From contig AP025055.1 in assembly GCA_036186865.1 (NCBI GenBank), positions 8,655,776 to 8,719,775 on the forward strand: a DNA stretch of 64,000 nt, in the 5' to 3' direction. Positions 24,472 through 35,394 of the stretch are shown one piece after another (position 1 is the first letter of the stretch; the number at the start of each line of letters is the position of its first letter). A program made the translations under genes and the position numbers. The notes beneath the pieces are model-generated. The model was not told the origin of the DNA. It saw nothing but the letters and a program-made list of their open reading frames with translations, and did not search any database. This stretch comes from Eustoma russellianum. Taxonomy: Eukaryota; Streptophyta; Magnoliopsida; Gentianales; Gentianaceae.

Positions 24472-24702
24472 CACATCATCATCATCATCCGTACCCAGTA
24501 TATCCCAATGACAGCAAAAGCTATCGTTAGGGTCTGGGGAGGGTAAGTGGTAGGCAGGCAATACCTCTATCCCAAGGGATAGAGAGTCTGCTTCCAGTGA
24601 GACCCCCGGCTCTATATGCACATGCATAAATGACATAATAATAAATATGTGATGTGCTAGTGTGTTAGTGAACGGATTCCGGAAATACAAAGAAGAGGCT
24701 TT
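24472..24702 (-). mobile_element. LINE 3' end with GAT-repeat tail
   Basis: Read on the minus strand it runs TTCCGGAATCCG, then GAGCCGGGGGTCTC, then CCTACCACTTACCCTCCCCAG and finally ATACTGGGTACGGATGATGATG. This purine/pyrimidine signature followed by a short trinucleotide tail is characteristic of plant RTE-type LINE 3' ends. Confidence 0.85.
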
Positions 24703-27615
24703 TGTAGAGAAAAATGGGTTTGAGTGATTTTCAAATACATGATTTAAATGTGCTTAAGAATGTGCATGACATAAATGTGCATGATACATTGCATATTACT
24801 TGCCTTATATAAATCACATATAATGTTGCCGTACTAACGAGCCATGAAGCTTTAAAGCTTACATTAAATGGCAAACATTTGTTGTGTTTATACTATTTTC
24901 AGGTGCGACCATTAATGAACTAAACTAGTTCATTAAGTGAAGCACTTAGTTAATTAAACTAAGTTGTTCATTAAAGGAAGCTACATTTGAACAAGGCACA
25001 AAGGCAACAAGACCAAGAAAGGAAAGTCTTCTCCTCCTCACCACATTTAATATACACGGCATATATATATAAATACATATATTTTATGATTTTTTGAAAA
25101 AGGCATATACACATGTATTCCAACGTACTACCGACACGTTATATATTTTACGTACGTACGTTAACGTCGCACCACCATACTTAACTCATATTTATGAGTA
25201 TATTCATGTCTTATATCCTAGACAATACAAAAATTAACTCATATTTATGAGTATATTCGTGGCTATGATGATATTTTCAGCTATAAAATCATTCCATGTT
25301 GGCACACACAAATCACCCCACATTAAGGCCAAATTGTAGAGATTCCAATTTCAATTTTGTCACATGTCTAGGTGCCACTTTAGACCAGCCAAGTGCTGAG
25401 AATTAAAGTTTATATTATATATATTATGTGTAACATAATATATATAACATGTGCAAAAAGTTGGAATTTAATTAGAGAAAAAGCGGGTAATCGATAAACA
25501 TCGAAAATTCGGTTTTCTACGTACACAACACATGGAACATTTTTGGCACATCATACGACACGTATCTAGACACTTTTTACATATGTCATAAATCTTAAAG
25601 TGTTTTAGAAAATTAAATTAAGGGCTGATTGGAATATAACATGTGTTTATTATTAAATGTGCACTATTTTACAAAGTTTGCAAAAATAAAATTCAGCACA
25701 TGCAATACATGTTAGACACGCCCTATACAGCTGAGATGGAGCATATGTGAAGCCTTGTTGGCATATTGGTTGGTCAAGAATCAATCATACAATGTTGGTG
25801 ATTTAAAGAAAGAAGCTACAAATGGTAAGGTTTCAAACTTTGTCTCATTTGAAACACATGCTGAAAATTTCAGCATGGGAAGATATAGCTGGCCGAATTT
25901 TCTGATTAAAAAGCATATATTTTGTGTCTTGAATTATGTGGATAATTGGAAGAAGAAATGGAAGAAATTTGAATGAAATACAAAGCCATAAATTGTGATA
26001 TCTTGAATATCACACATGCTGAAATTTTCAGCATGTGTGGAATGTATCTTGAACGTTTTCTAGGCTTTGTTGGTTTCCAAAATTCATTTCCAATTTGATA
26101 AGAATATTTGCTTTTAATTGGTGATTTAGTTTAAAAGAAAAATCAATGGAAATTTAGAAGTTATTTGAATTATCTCACTAAGTAACACATGCTGAAATTT
26201 CAGCATGTCAAGTAGTGGTTATGGCCGAATTTTGTCTTGATTTAGTGGAGAAATTATCTTGCTTAATTTATGTGATAATCTTGGATGTTATGGTAACTAA
26301 TTTAAGTTGATTTTGGCACATGCTTTTAGTGAAATATTCAGATTTTCCAAGTCATCAAATGATGACAACATTCACCCAATCATGAAGTGCCAAGTAAGCA
26401 AAGGTTAAATGATCATCCAATAAGAAGGTGCCAAGTAAGCAAGATCATGTCATAATGATGCCATACATTCTCCCAATGACTTAAAAGACAATTTTCAAGA
26501 GGGGAAAGACTCCAAGGGGGACGGCCATATGTGTTAAAAAGGAAGGAGATGAGCAAAACAAAGACAAGAACAAGCATTGCATTTTCAAGTGACAAAAACG
26601 CCTAGCCTTCTCTTCTTTTACACTCTCTTTCTTTCTTCTTCTTGAAAGCCTATTGTACTTATATTCTTATCCTTGAATAGGCTTGTAATATACCACCACA
26701 TACTCTTTATCTTTGTAAAAGATTGATCAAGGTGTGATCAATCTTCAATCTTGCTAGGTGGTGGTGTTCGTGCGAATTGTATTCATCGTACAAGGTTTGT
26801 AAAGGATTGGAGTTGGTGTGTAAATCCATCAACCCTCTGGTAAGGTGTATTGCGTGTGTGTGACTAGTGTGAACTGATGAAGGTGTTCCTCGAAGAATGG
26901 AGTAGGTTGTTTATAACCGAACCAGTATAAAATTCTCGGTGTCATTTACTTTGTGCACTTATATTCTGTTTCTGCACTGTTTACTCTTTTTGTTTACGTT
27001 TGTTAAAATAGTAAACGATTTTCAAAAATTACGAAACTTTCCAGAAACATAGGCACACGTCTTAGGGTTAATTTGGCACAAGTTTCAACCCTTTTGGATA
27101 AGTATAAGTCACTCAAACATCCAAAGTTCTGAGACTAGTGCAGTCTGATTTTCAGGCTTGCAAAGGTTGAGACTTTGAGTGTATTTGACTAACTTCCCGA
27201 AACAATTTTTCAAAACTGTTTTAACCCATTTAAATATAACATATAAGGGGTTAGTGGTTAAAATTTCAGAGCATTTGGAGTTACGTACAAATAGGAATAA
27301 ATTTTTCAAAACAGTCTACCGTTTCATGCAAATTCGCCCAATCTGACCACCAACAATTTTTGAAGGGGTTAAAGGTTGAATTTAAATCTGAAATGTTTAG
27401 GAGACACTCATAACATCTGAGGCTAAGTTCTCTCCAAATTTTAGAATTTTTGAAGACCTAAAACCTAGTTTTAAAAACGTTTTAAAACTGGTCCTGAAAA
27501 CATAATCTGTTTTCAGAAGTTGAGTTGTTTGGTTTTAAACAAATTTTAAAAACCACACTTTCCGCACCAACTATTCAATCCCCCTCCCTTCTAGTGGTGC
27601 CTTGCAGATCCTACA
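24703..27615 (+). repeat. element 2 5' LTR
   Basis: Starts TGTAGAGAAAAATGGG and ends GCAGATCCTACA, 2 bp before the primer site; 2913 bp. It is related to the element 1 LTR but is a separate subfamily (TGTAGAG rather than TGTTGAG start). It carries three palindromes and the GAGTAGG...GTATAAAATTCTCGGTGTC block near 26900-26945. Confidence 0.92.
25857..26208 (+). repeat. three perfect palindromes in the LTR
   Basis: Arms CATGCTGAAA face TTTCAGCATG at 25857-25877. Fourteen-base arms CACACATGCTGAAA face their complement with a 1-base loop at 26011-26039. Eleven-base arms ACATGCTGAAA meet with no loop at 26187-26208. Two of the three are followed within about 25 bp by GGCCGAATTTT. Confidence 0.95.
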
Positions 27616-27617
27616 AG

Positions 27618-27629
27618 TGGTATCAGAGC
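27618..27629 (+). other. primer binding site, initiator Met tRNA
   Basis: TGGTATCAGAGC, 2 bp after the LTR end, is an exact match to the usual plant site. Confidence 0.95.
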
Positions 27630-27671
27630 GCAGGAATACTCACAACAAAAGGATCCAACGATCTACGTGAG

Positions 27672-28817
27672 ATGGCATCCACTAGTTATAGCACCGTGTA
27701 AGAAGGAATGTCAACCATAAGGCCTTCTCTCTTTGACGGTGAGTCTTTTGTTCAATGGAAGGTAAGAATGAAACTTTTCTTTATGGCAATAGATATTGAT
27801 CTTTGGTCGATTATAGAAGATGGTCCTTTTGTTCCATCTAAGTTATCCACCGTAGACGGAGTCACACTAGAAGTTGTTAAACCTAGACAAGAATATACAA
27901 GTGATGATAAAAAGAAACTTAGCATGAATGCTAGGGCTGTGCAATTTCTCCTAAATGGATTAAGTAAGAGTGAGTCTAGTTATGTCTCAAACTGTTCTAA
28001 TGCACAAGAAATGTGGAGGATACTCGAAATGAAACACGAAGGCACGAGTCAAGTAAAAGTGTCAAAGATAAACATGCTTATGTCCACACTTGAGTCGTTT
28101 AAACTATTGCCTAATGAATCTATTGTTGATATGGATCTTCGTTTGACTAACATCTACAATTCTCTTGAGTCTCTTGGTAAAGCTTTTACCATGCAGGAAA
28201 AAGTACAGAAAGTCTTGCGAAGCCTTCCATCCGAGTGGGACTCTAAAGTAACGGCTACAGAAGAAAGCAAACAGACTAAATCGATTAAGATGGAAGAACT
28301 AATTGGATCACTTAAGATATATGAAAACAAACTTGCTTTAAGACATTCTGAGACCATTTCTAATAATGATAGGGCTATAGCATTTAAATCAAATGAATAC
28401 GTCGTAGATGATAGTGACATAGATTCCGATGATGATGACTTAATCACGATGGCTAAAAGATTAAGAAAAATATTGAGAAAATCGATTAAACATAAGTCTA
28501 CCTCATCTAAGGATCATAAAAATAAAAATAAGGAAATAAAGTGCTATGAATGCGGCAAACTTGGACATCTATCATATGACTGCCCTAATAAAGAAAAGCA
28601 AACAAACAAATACCCTGACAAGGATCAGAACAAGAATAGACTCGTCTCAGAACCTAAGCAAAGGAGAAGAGCCTTCAAAGCCTCCACTTGGAGTGACACA
28701 TCCGACTCTGAGACTGATGATACGGAAGAACACAAGGCACAAGTATGCTTTACATCTAAAGCATCAAATGAGGTATCTTCCGACTCTGATTCCGATTCTA
28801 AATGTTCTTATGATGAG
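27672..28817 (+). pseudogene. gag: gag N-terminal part of element 2
   Basis: The ATG at 27672 corresponds to the gag start of element 1, but codon 10 is TAA (27699-27701); the long open frame resumes at ATG 27708. It carries the Copia gag domain (LFDGESFVQWKVRMKLFFMA) and an intact zinc knuckle CYECGKLGHLSYDC near 28540-28580. A Ser/Asp-rich linker and CSYDEY follow, where gag homology ends at about 28817. The open frame continues without a stop into LINE sequence and ends at 28880, making a 390-codon chimera. The remainder of gag lies inverted at 33510-32850. Confidence 0.9.
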
Positions 28818-29374
28818 TACCTAGTATCATTTGTACAGCAGAATAGGGACATAGATAATGATGTAGTACATCGAGTTTAAACATGCTGGTGTAGATGGAG
28901 GGCGGCCTCAGGGGTGCTGTGTGACAAGAATTTCTCAACTAAATTAAAAGGAAAATTTTATAGGGTGGCAGTGCAACTGGCAACGCTCTATGAGACAGAC
29001 TGCTGGGCCATCAAGAGGTCACAATTGCAAAGATGGAAGTGACAGAGATGAAGATGTTGAGGTAGATGTATGGGCATACAAGACTAGACTGGATCAGAAA
29101 CGAGGTGTTTCGAGAAAGGTTAGGCGTTGCTAGTATAGCAGATAAGATAAGGGAGGGAAGAATGAGATGGTTTGGGCATGTCAAGCGGAGACAGAAAATG
29201 GCGTCGGTCAGAGCAATTGAAAGCCTCATTGTAGAGGGGAACAGGAGTAAAGGCAGGCCTAAACCGTCTTGGGATGAGCAGATTAGACACGATCTACTAG
29301 ATTTGCACCTCTCTGAGGACATGGTCCATGATAGGAGTTCATGGAGACATAAAATTAAGGTTAACGAAGTATAG
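28818..29374 (+). pseudogene. LINE reverse transcriptase, C-terminal part
   Basis: The sequence enters at YLVSFVQQNRDIDNDVVHR, which fits the RYLGS-type segment after the RT palm in plant RTE ORF2. It continues with WRAASGVLCDK, KLKGKFYR and CWAIKRSQLQ, then a 1-base frameshift near 29020. Next come KMEVTEMKMLR, a TAG in place of Trp near 29063, and MYGHTRLDWIRNEVF (29066 on). MRWFGHVKRR, KGRPKPSWDEQ and a final DRSSWRHKIKV end at 29374. These are the ordered C-terminal motifs of the family. The 3' UTR continues to 29531. Non-functional. Confidence 0.88.
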
Positions 29375-30934
29375 GTCATATATAGAAACGCCTTAGAGCA
29401 TATTTAGGGACATAGATAGGCGTAGACACTATCTACGCTTTAGGTTGACTTTGCACTTGGTTGCTTATGTTTTACCGTTGTGTGGCATTACATGTACATA
29501 TACACATGATGTGTATTTTAATATTGAAAGCTGTAGGATCTGCAAGGCACCACTAGAAGGGGGGTTGAATAGTTGGTGCGGAAAGTGTGGTTTTTAAAAT
29601 TTGTTTAAAACCAAACAACTCAACTTCTGAAAACAGATTCTGTTTTCAGGACCAGTTTTAAAACGTTTTTAAAACTAGGTTGTAGGTCTTCAAAAATTCT
29701 GAAATTTGGAGATAACTTAGCCTCAGATGTTATGAGTGTCTCCTAAAAATTTCAGATTTAAATTCAACCTTTAACCCATTCAAAAATCGTTGGTGGTCAG
29801 ATTGTGCGAATCTGCCAGAAACGGTAGACTGTTTTGAAAAATTTATTCCTATTTGTACGTAACTCCAAATGCTCTGAAATTTTAAACACTAACCCCTTAT
29901 ATGTTATATTTAAATGGGTTGAAAAATTTTTGAAAAATGCTTTCTGGAAGTTAGTCAAATACACTCAAAGTCTCAACCTTTGCAAGCCTGAAAATCAGAC
30001 TGCACTAGTCTCAGAACTTTGGATGTTTGAGTGACTTATACTTATCCAAAAGGGTTGAAACTTGTGCCAAATTAACCCTAAGACGTGTGCCTATGTTTCC
30101 GGAAAGTTTCGTAATTTTTGAAAATCGTTTACTATTTTAACAAACGTAAACAAAAAGAGTAAACAGTGCAGAAACAGAATATAAGTGCAGAAAGTAAATG
30201 ACACCGAGAATTTTATACTGGTTCGGTTATAAACAACCTACTCCAGTCTTCGAGGAACACCTTCCTCGGTTCACACTAGTCACACACACGCAATACACCT
30301 TACCACAGGGTTGATGGAGTTACACACCAACTCCAACCCTTTACAAACCTTGTACGATGAATACAATTCGCACGAACACCACCACCTGGAAAGATTGAAG
30401 ATTGATCACACCTTGATCAGTATTTTACAAAGATAAAGAGTATGTGGTGGTATATTACAAGCCTATTCAAGGATAAGAATATAAGTACAATAGGCTTTCA
30501 AGAAGAAGAAAGAAAGAGAGTGTAAAAGAAGAGAAGGCTAGGCGTTTTTGTCACTTGAAAATGCAATGCTTGTTCTCGTCTTTGTTTTGCTCATCTCCTT
30601 CCTTTTTAACACATATGGCCGTCCCCCTTGGAGTCTTTCCCCTCTTGAAAATTGTCTTCTAAGTCATTGGGAGAATGTATGGCATCATTGTGACATGATC
30701 TTGCTTACTTGGCACCTTCTTATTGGATGATCATTTAACCTTTGCTTACTTGGCACTTCATGATTGGGTGAATGTTGTCATCATTTGATGACTTGGAAAA
30801 TCTGAATATTTCACTAAAATCATGTGCCAAAATCAACTTAAATTAGTTTCCATAACATCCAAGATTATCACATAAATTAAGCAAGATAATTTCTCCACTA
30901 AATCAAGACGAAATTCGGCCATAACCACTACTTG

Positions 30935-31286
30935 ACATGCTGAAATTTCAGCATGTGTTACTTAGTGAGATAATTCAAATAACTTCCAAATTTCCATTGA
31001 TTTTTCTTTTAAACTAAATCACCAATTAGAAGCAAATATTCTTATCAAATTGGAAATGAATTTTGGACACCAACAAAGCCTAGAAAACGTTCAAGATACA
31101 TTCCACACATGCTGAAAATTTCAGCATGTGTGATATTCAAGATATCACAATTTATGGCTTTGTATTTCATTCAAATTTCTTCCATTTCTTCTTCCAATTA
31201 TCCACATAATTCAAGACACAAAATATATGCTTTTTAATCAGAAAATTCGGCCAGCTATATCTTCCCATGCTAAAATTTTCAGCATG
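30935..31286 (-). repeat. three palindromes in the inverted LTR
   Basis: Counterparts of those in the 5' LTR: 30935-30956 (11-base arms, no loop), 31104-31132 (14-base arms, 1-base loop) and 31266-31286 (one arm mismatch). Confidence 0.93.
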
Positions 31287-32187
31287 TGTTTCAAATGAGA
31301 CAAAGTTTGAAACCTTACCATTTGTAGCTTCTTTCTTTAAATCACCAACATTGTATGATTGATTCTTGACCAACCAATATGCCAACAAGGCTTCACATAT
31401 GCTCCATCTCAGCTGTATAGGGCGTGTCTAACATGTATTGCATGTGCTGAATTTTATTTTTGCAAACTTTGTAAAATAGTGCACATTTAATAATACACAC
31501 ATGTTATATTCCAATCAGACCTTAATTTAATTTTCTAAAACACTTTAAGATTTATGACATATGTAAAAAGTGTCTAGATACGTGTCGTATGATGTGCCAA
31601 AAATGTTCCATGTGTTGTGTACGTAGAAAACCGAATTTTCGATGTTTATCGATTATCCGCTTTTTCTCTAATTAAATTCCAAATTTTTGCACATGTTATA
31701 TATATTATGTTACACATAATATATATAATATAAACTTTAATTCTCAGCACTTGGCTGGTCTAAAGTGGCGCCTAGACATGTGACAAAATTGAAATTGGAA
31801 TCTTCACAATTTGGCTTAATGTGGGGTGATTTGTGTGTGCCAACATGGAATGATTTTATAGCTGAAAATATCATCATAGCCAAAAAATTAATAACGATTT
31901 TTGAGGTGTAGGGGCTGGCCATCTATTTATGGCAAGTACGTGACACGTTGGCGAAGTTTCGATATTCGCACGATACGACAATTTTCGGTTTAGAACCTTT
32001 TAACGTGTCGTATTTAATTTGTCATCACCATGAATTATATCATATGATATAAGAACTGAATATACTCATAAATATGAGTTAAGTATGGTGGTGTGACGTT
32101 AACGTACGTACGTAAAATATATAATGTGTCGGTAGTACGTTGTAGTACATGTATATGTGTCTTTTTCAAAAAATCAGAAAATATATG

Positions 32188-32191
<4 letters not shown>

Positions 32192-32226
<35 letters not shown>
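32192..32226 (+). repeat. (TA)n microsatellite
   Basis: About 17 TA units inside the inverted LTR. Confidence 0.95.
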
Positions 32227-32233
<7 letters not shown>

Positions 32234-32584
32234 ATATTAAATGTGGTGAGGAAGAGAAGACTTTCTTTTCTTGGTCTTATTGCCTTTGTGCCTTGTTCAA
32301 ATGTAGCTTCCTTTAATGAACTACTTAGTTTAATTAACTAAGTATTTCACTTAATGAACTAGTTTAGTTCATTAATGGTGGCACCTGAAAATAGTATAAA
32401 CACAATAAATGTTTGCCATTTAATGTAAGCTTTAAAGCTTCATGGCTCGTTAGTACGGCAACATTATATGTGAATTATATAAGGCAAGTAATATGCAATG
32501 TATCATGCACATTTATGTCATGCATGTTTTTAAGCACATTTAAATCATGTACTTGAAAATCACTCAAACCCCTTTTTCTCTACA

Positions 32585-32765
32585 ATCTCCCCCTTTTGAT
32601 GATTTTCAAAATAACCTATACTCATGATTTAAATCCTATCGCTCCCCCTTCAATCATACATAAATTCAAAATTTGAATTTTAAATTTCAAAAACCGCTCC
32701 CCCTTGATTTATGCAATCAGTATCCCTCTCCCCCTTAAATCATGCTATCTCTCCCCTTTTATTTT
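32585..32765 (-). other. array of polypurine tracts
   Basis: On the plus strand five pyrimidine blocks (at 32585-32597, 32641-32650, 32695-32703, 32728-32736 and 32751-32760) appear as purine tracts on the minus strand. The first touches the LTR. The arrangement parallels 11160-11349 in element 1. Confidence 0.75.
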
Positions 32766-32849
32766 GAAAAGTAAATCAAAAGATGCCTGTAAAGATGAAG
32801 AAGAAAAATCATGCATTTCATATAACGTGCGTTCGTAAGGGTTATTTAT

Positions 32850-33510
32850 TCAACCCTTTGAAAATGTCCCTTTTGGTACCCAAATTTTGGTGACCCTTCT
32901 AGGTCTTCCAAAAGGTGAGAAAGGTGATGAAAGCACAACATAATATACTTTAGATGCAACTGTATCTGGGCTTTGGCCAAGAACTCCTTTATACGCATTA
33001 TATGTAGGACGTTTTTGATATGTCCTTGTGTTTGTGTGCGTAGTGCGTGGATGGAATGAATGCCGTGTATGCATCACTCTTTTCTTTTCATATCTATATG
33101 GTACAAAATTGTATTTCGCATGATATGATGAAGAAGTGGGGCGTGATGAGGGAATATGTCTTTGCATCATTTTAGACGCCGTTTTTGGCTTTGGGGTGTC
33201 TACTTTCTTAGACACAACGAACTTAGTTAGTTTGGTGGATGCTTCATTTGTCTCAACGTATCCCAAACCTATTTTGTCACTATCATACTTTTGTGATAAG
33301 ATAATACGATGCAGCATGTTAGATCCCATGTCAAATTGTTTCACCTTTTTCTCTACATCCGCATTCCTTGATTTCAAGTTTGAAATCTCGGATTTCAATT
33401 CATGTCAATGATGAAATTTCAGACTTTAATGAGTTTATAATACATGACGACTCTTCTTTTGAATCGTTTAATTGAGACACAAGATCTTTGTTAGAAGATT
33501 CTAACAATTC
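32850..33510 (-). pseudogene. gag: gag C-terminal part of element 2 (inverted)
   Basis: Read on the minus strand it starts at LLESSNKDLVSQLNDSKEES, which aligns with the region after 10370 in element 1. It loses frame near 33400, then runs open to 32850 with KKVKQFDMGSNML, YRYEKKRVMHTR, SPFGRPRRVTKIW and a stop after KGTFSKG. The Lys/Ser/Glu-rich beginning looks coiled-coil. It completes the gag begun at 27672 except for a short gap at the inversion junction. Confidence 0.88.
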
Positions 33511-33605
33511 GCAGTGCAGATACTCGGTCTTAGAACGGCTAATCTTTAAGCATTTTCTCTCTAAAACACCTCTCTATTGCTCTAGTCTCATACTCAGGGT
33601 ATGAT
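33510..33605 (-). pseudogene. LINE reverse transcriptase segment
   Basis: On the minus strand about 30 codons read MRLEQ-stop-RGVLERKCLKI then SRSKTEYLHCE. This matches the LExWR...LESKG-KISR-KTEY segment of plant RTE reverse transcriptases, with TAG in place of Trp. It precedes, in LINE order, the piece that starts at 28818; about 30 codons between them are missing. It abuts gag at 33510. Confidence 0.78.
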
Positions 33606-33955
33606 CATAGAGTTTATTTGTAAGTGTATAAGAATAGAATTTCGAGAACTTGGTCCTGGGTCGAGGAAGTGTAATGATTAACATATTGGCTACTCAATGG
33701 AAATTCATTTTTGGTTATTTATCTAGAGGTGAATTATATATGATTAATCGTAATTCTAGATTGCAATTGTATAAGTCAAATGATCTACGATTAAGTGATG
33801 CGAGTGGAATCTAAAAGCTTAACAACCAAAAAGTCAGATTGATAAGATGATAATCATGATATACACTAGGTGAATGGATTGAGTAGATCTATTCTAAGTT
33901 ATTGATTACATAATACGCAAGTTTTGAAGACGAAACTTTTTGTAAAAGGGGAAGA
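33606..33955 (+). other. element 4 internal region, 3' end with polypurine tract
   Basis: Homologous to the complement of element 6 near 48500-48800 (for example TAACATATTGG and GAATTATATATGATTAA). It ends GAAGACGAAACTTTTTGTA then AAAAGGGGAAGA, a purine tract at 33943-33955 directly before the LTR. Confidence 0.65.
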
Positions 33956-34050
33956 TGCCATGCCCGATGGTCTACCAAAAAAACAAAAGGAAAAGTTTTA
34001 AATATTAAATATATGGTAATAGTTATCTTGACTTATTCGATTGAGAGAGG

Positions 34051-35394
34051 TGTAAGGTCCGTGATGAACACTCTAGAGGGGGGTGAATAGAATGTTGGGA
34101 AATTTTGCGAAATTTTCTCGGTTTTGTCTCACTCAAACTCAAATGGACATCAAATAAAAACAAAGAAAGGGAGATGAGAGATAATGAGTGAAGACACAAG
34201 ATTTAGAGTGGTTCGAATCTAAAATGATTCTACTCCACTACCACTTTGCTTTCAAAGTGGATTTTCAACAGCAACTTTCTTATTACCTTTGATAAGGAAC
34301 AAGAACAACAACAGCAACACTTACACTATAGTGCAAGCGACAACTACAACAACAGCAACTTTCTTGTTACCTTTGATAAGGAACAAGAACAACAACAGCA
34401 ACACTTACACTAACTCTAGTGCAAGCGACAACTACAGCAGTAACAACTTATTGCACATACACTTTGTACAACCTCAACAACAACATCTCTAAGCAAGAAC
34501 ACCTTCTTGCTCCCTCACAACTTCAACAAAGTTCTCTTAAGAACTTTCTCATAGTGGGTTGAAAAGAAGTAGAAGTGATAACACTTTCTTTCTAGTCTAA
34601 ACACAAGCAAGAGATCAAATGTTTATAGTTCCTCTTGTGTTAGACTCACTATCTCTCAATATACAATAATGAAGAACAAAGAAAGGCTTAACAAGCTTTA
34701 AGCACTTTTAAATATATGAGAGAAATGGACAACAATGAAGAATGAAGCTTGATGATGGTGAAAGTGTGTATTTGCCTCATCCAAGCCTCTTCTATTTATA
34801 GATGAAGTTGACCACGTTTTTGAGGCTCTCCACCATGTCTTCATCTACACAAAATGTCAAGATAATGTCCAAATAGTCTTTATCCACCCTATGGAGTGAT
34901 TTGATCTTCAATAGCCACCCTAGAGAATCTTAGACATGGTTAAAATAGTAAAGGAAGCATGTAGTATGTTGGGTTAAAGTCCACAAGAAATTTGAGCAAG
35001 ATTGGAGAGAGAAAACATCATAAATCTTCCTTGGATTTTGTTCCAACGTTCAAAAAATTTTGAATTCTGGGGACGTCGATCGATCCACGTGCCAGTGCTG
35101 AGAGATCGACGTCCTCTAGAAGTACGTCAATCTCTCCCTGAGAGACTCACGTGACGTCGATCTCTCCCTGAGAGACTCACGTAACGTCGATCTCTCCCTG
35201 AGAGATTCACGTGACGTCGATCGATCTATGTCCTCCTGGCTGAGAGATCCACGTGAAACTGTAGTACGTCGATCTCTCCCTGAGAGACTCACAGTGTGTT
35301 TTTCTCAATTTGCTTCACAATCAAAGTGTGAAATTCTATTTTAACCCTTTTAAAACATCTCTTTAACATCATCAAAACATTTTATATTCCAACA
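34051..35394 (-). repeat. element 3 3' LTR
   Basis: Plus-strand start TGTAAGGTCCGTGATGAAC, end TATTCCAACA; 1344 bp, collinear with 42948-44349. It contains an 84-bp duplication rich in CAA/CAG (34271 and 34355) and the 30-bp array at 35075-35290. Confidence 0.9.
35075..35290. repeat. 30-bp minisatellite with internal dyads (3' LTR)
   Basis: Units read ACGTCGATCTCTCCC then TGAGAGACTCACGTG. Each contains TCTCTC-CCT-GAGAGA (6-bp stem) and the GACGTC palindrome. Several units carry ATCGATC variants. Confidence 0.9.

Larger units (their letters stand above)
29532..32584 (-). repeat. element 2 3' LTR, inverted
   Basis: On the plus strand it begins TGTAGGATCTGCAAGG and ends CTCTACA; 3053 bp. It is the reverse complement of the LTR type at 24703-27615. 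It is about 140 bp longer, partly from a TA microsatellite (32192-32226) and an extra block near 31900-32060. AAAGC precedes it and a purine tract follows it. Confidence 0.92.
24698..33510 (+). mobile_element. element 2: gag-only Copia-type element (TR-GAG-like), 3' half inverted
   Basis: The left half (24703-28817) has a 5' LTR, primer site and gag N-terminus on the plus strand. The right half (33510 back to 29532) has gag C-terminus, purine tracts and 3' LTR on the minus strand. GCTTT precedes the 5' LTR (24698-24702) and its reverse complement AAAGC precedes the inverted 3' LTR (29527-29531). So both halves come from one insertion. The two gag parts meet with about 20 codons missing. Internal length is about 2.1 kb and there is no pol. 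Confidence 0.88.
24472..33605 (-). mobile_element. 5'-truncated LINE (RTE-like), split by element 2 and rearranged
   Basis: Three pieces of one LINE are recognised: a 3' end with ATC/GAT repeat tail (24472-24702, minus), a reverse-transcriptase C-terminal region with 3' UTR (28818-29531, plus) and an earlier reverse-transcriptase segment (33510-33605, minus). Together they give about 1.05 kb of LINE. It sits in the internal region of element 4, whose homology to element 6 stops before 24472 and resumes near 33600. The mixed strands are explained by the inversion of about 28818-33510. Confidence 0.75.

Noticed and set aside
28154..28447. Minus-strand open frame inside gag (also 9134-9388)
   Set aside because: Antisense shadow of the gag coding sequence.
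29011..29379. 122-codon minus-strand open frame
   Set aside because: Antisense of the LINE reverse-transcriptase C-terminal region, whose sense strand carries the family motifs.
24703..33510. Two independent, oppositely oriented Copia elements
   Set aside because: GCTTT and its reverse complement flank the two LTRs and the gag halves are complementary; one inverted element is simpler.
35075..35290. CRISPR-like array of 30-bp repeats with hairpins
   Set aside because: Units are directly adjacent without unique spacers, lie inside LTRs and occur in a plant retrotransposon; this is a minisatellite.
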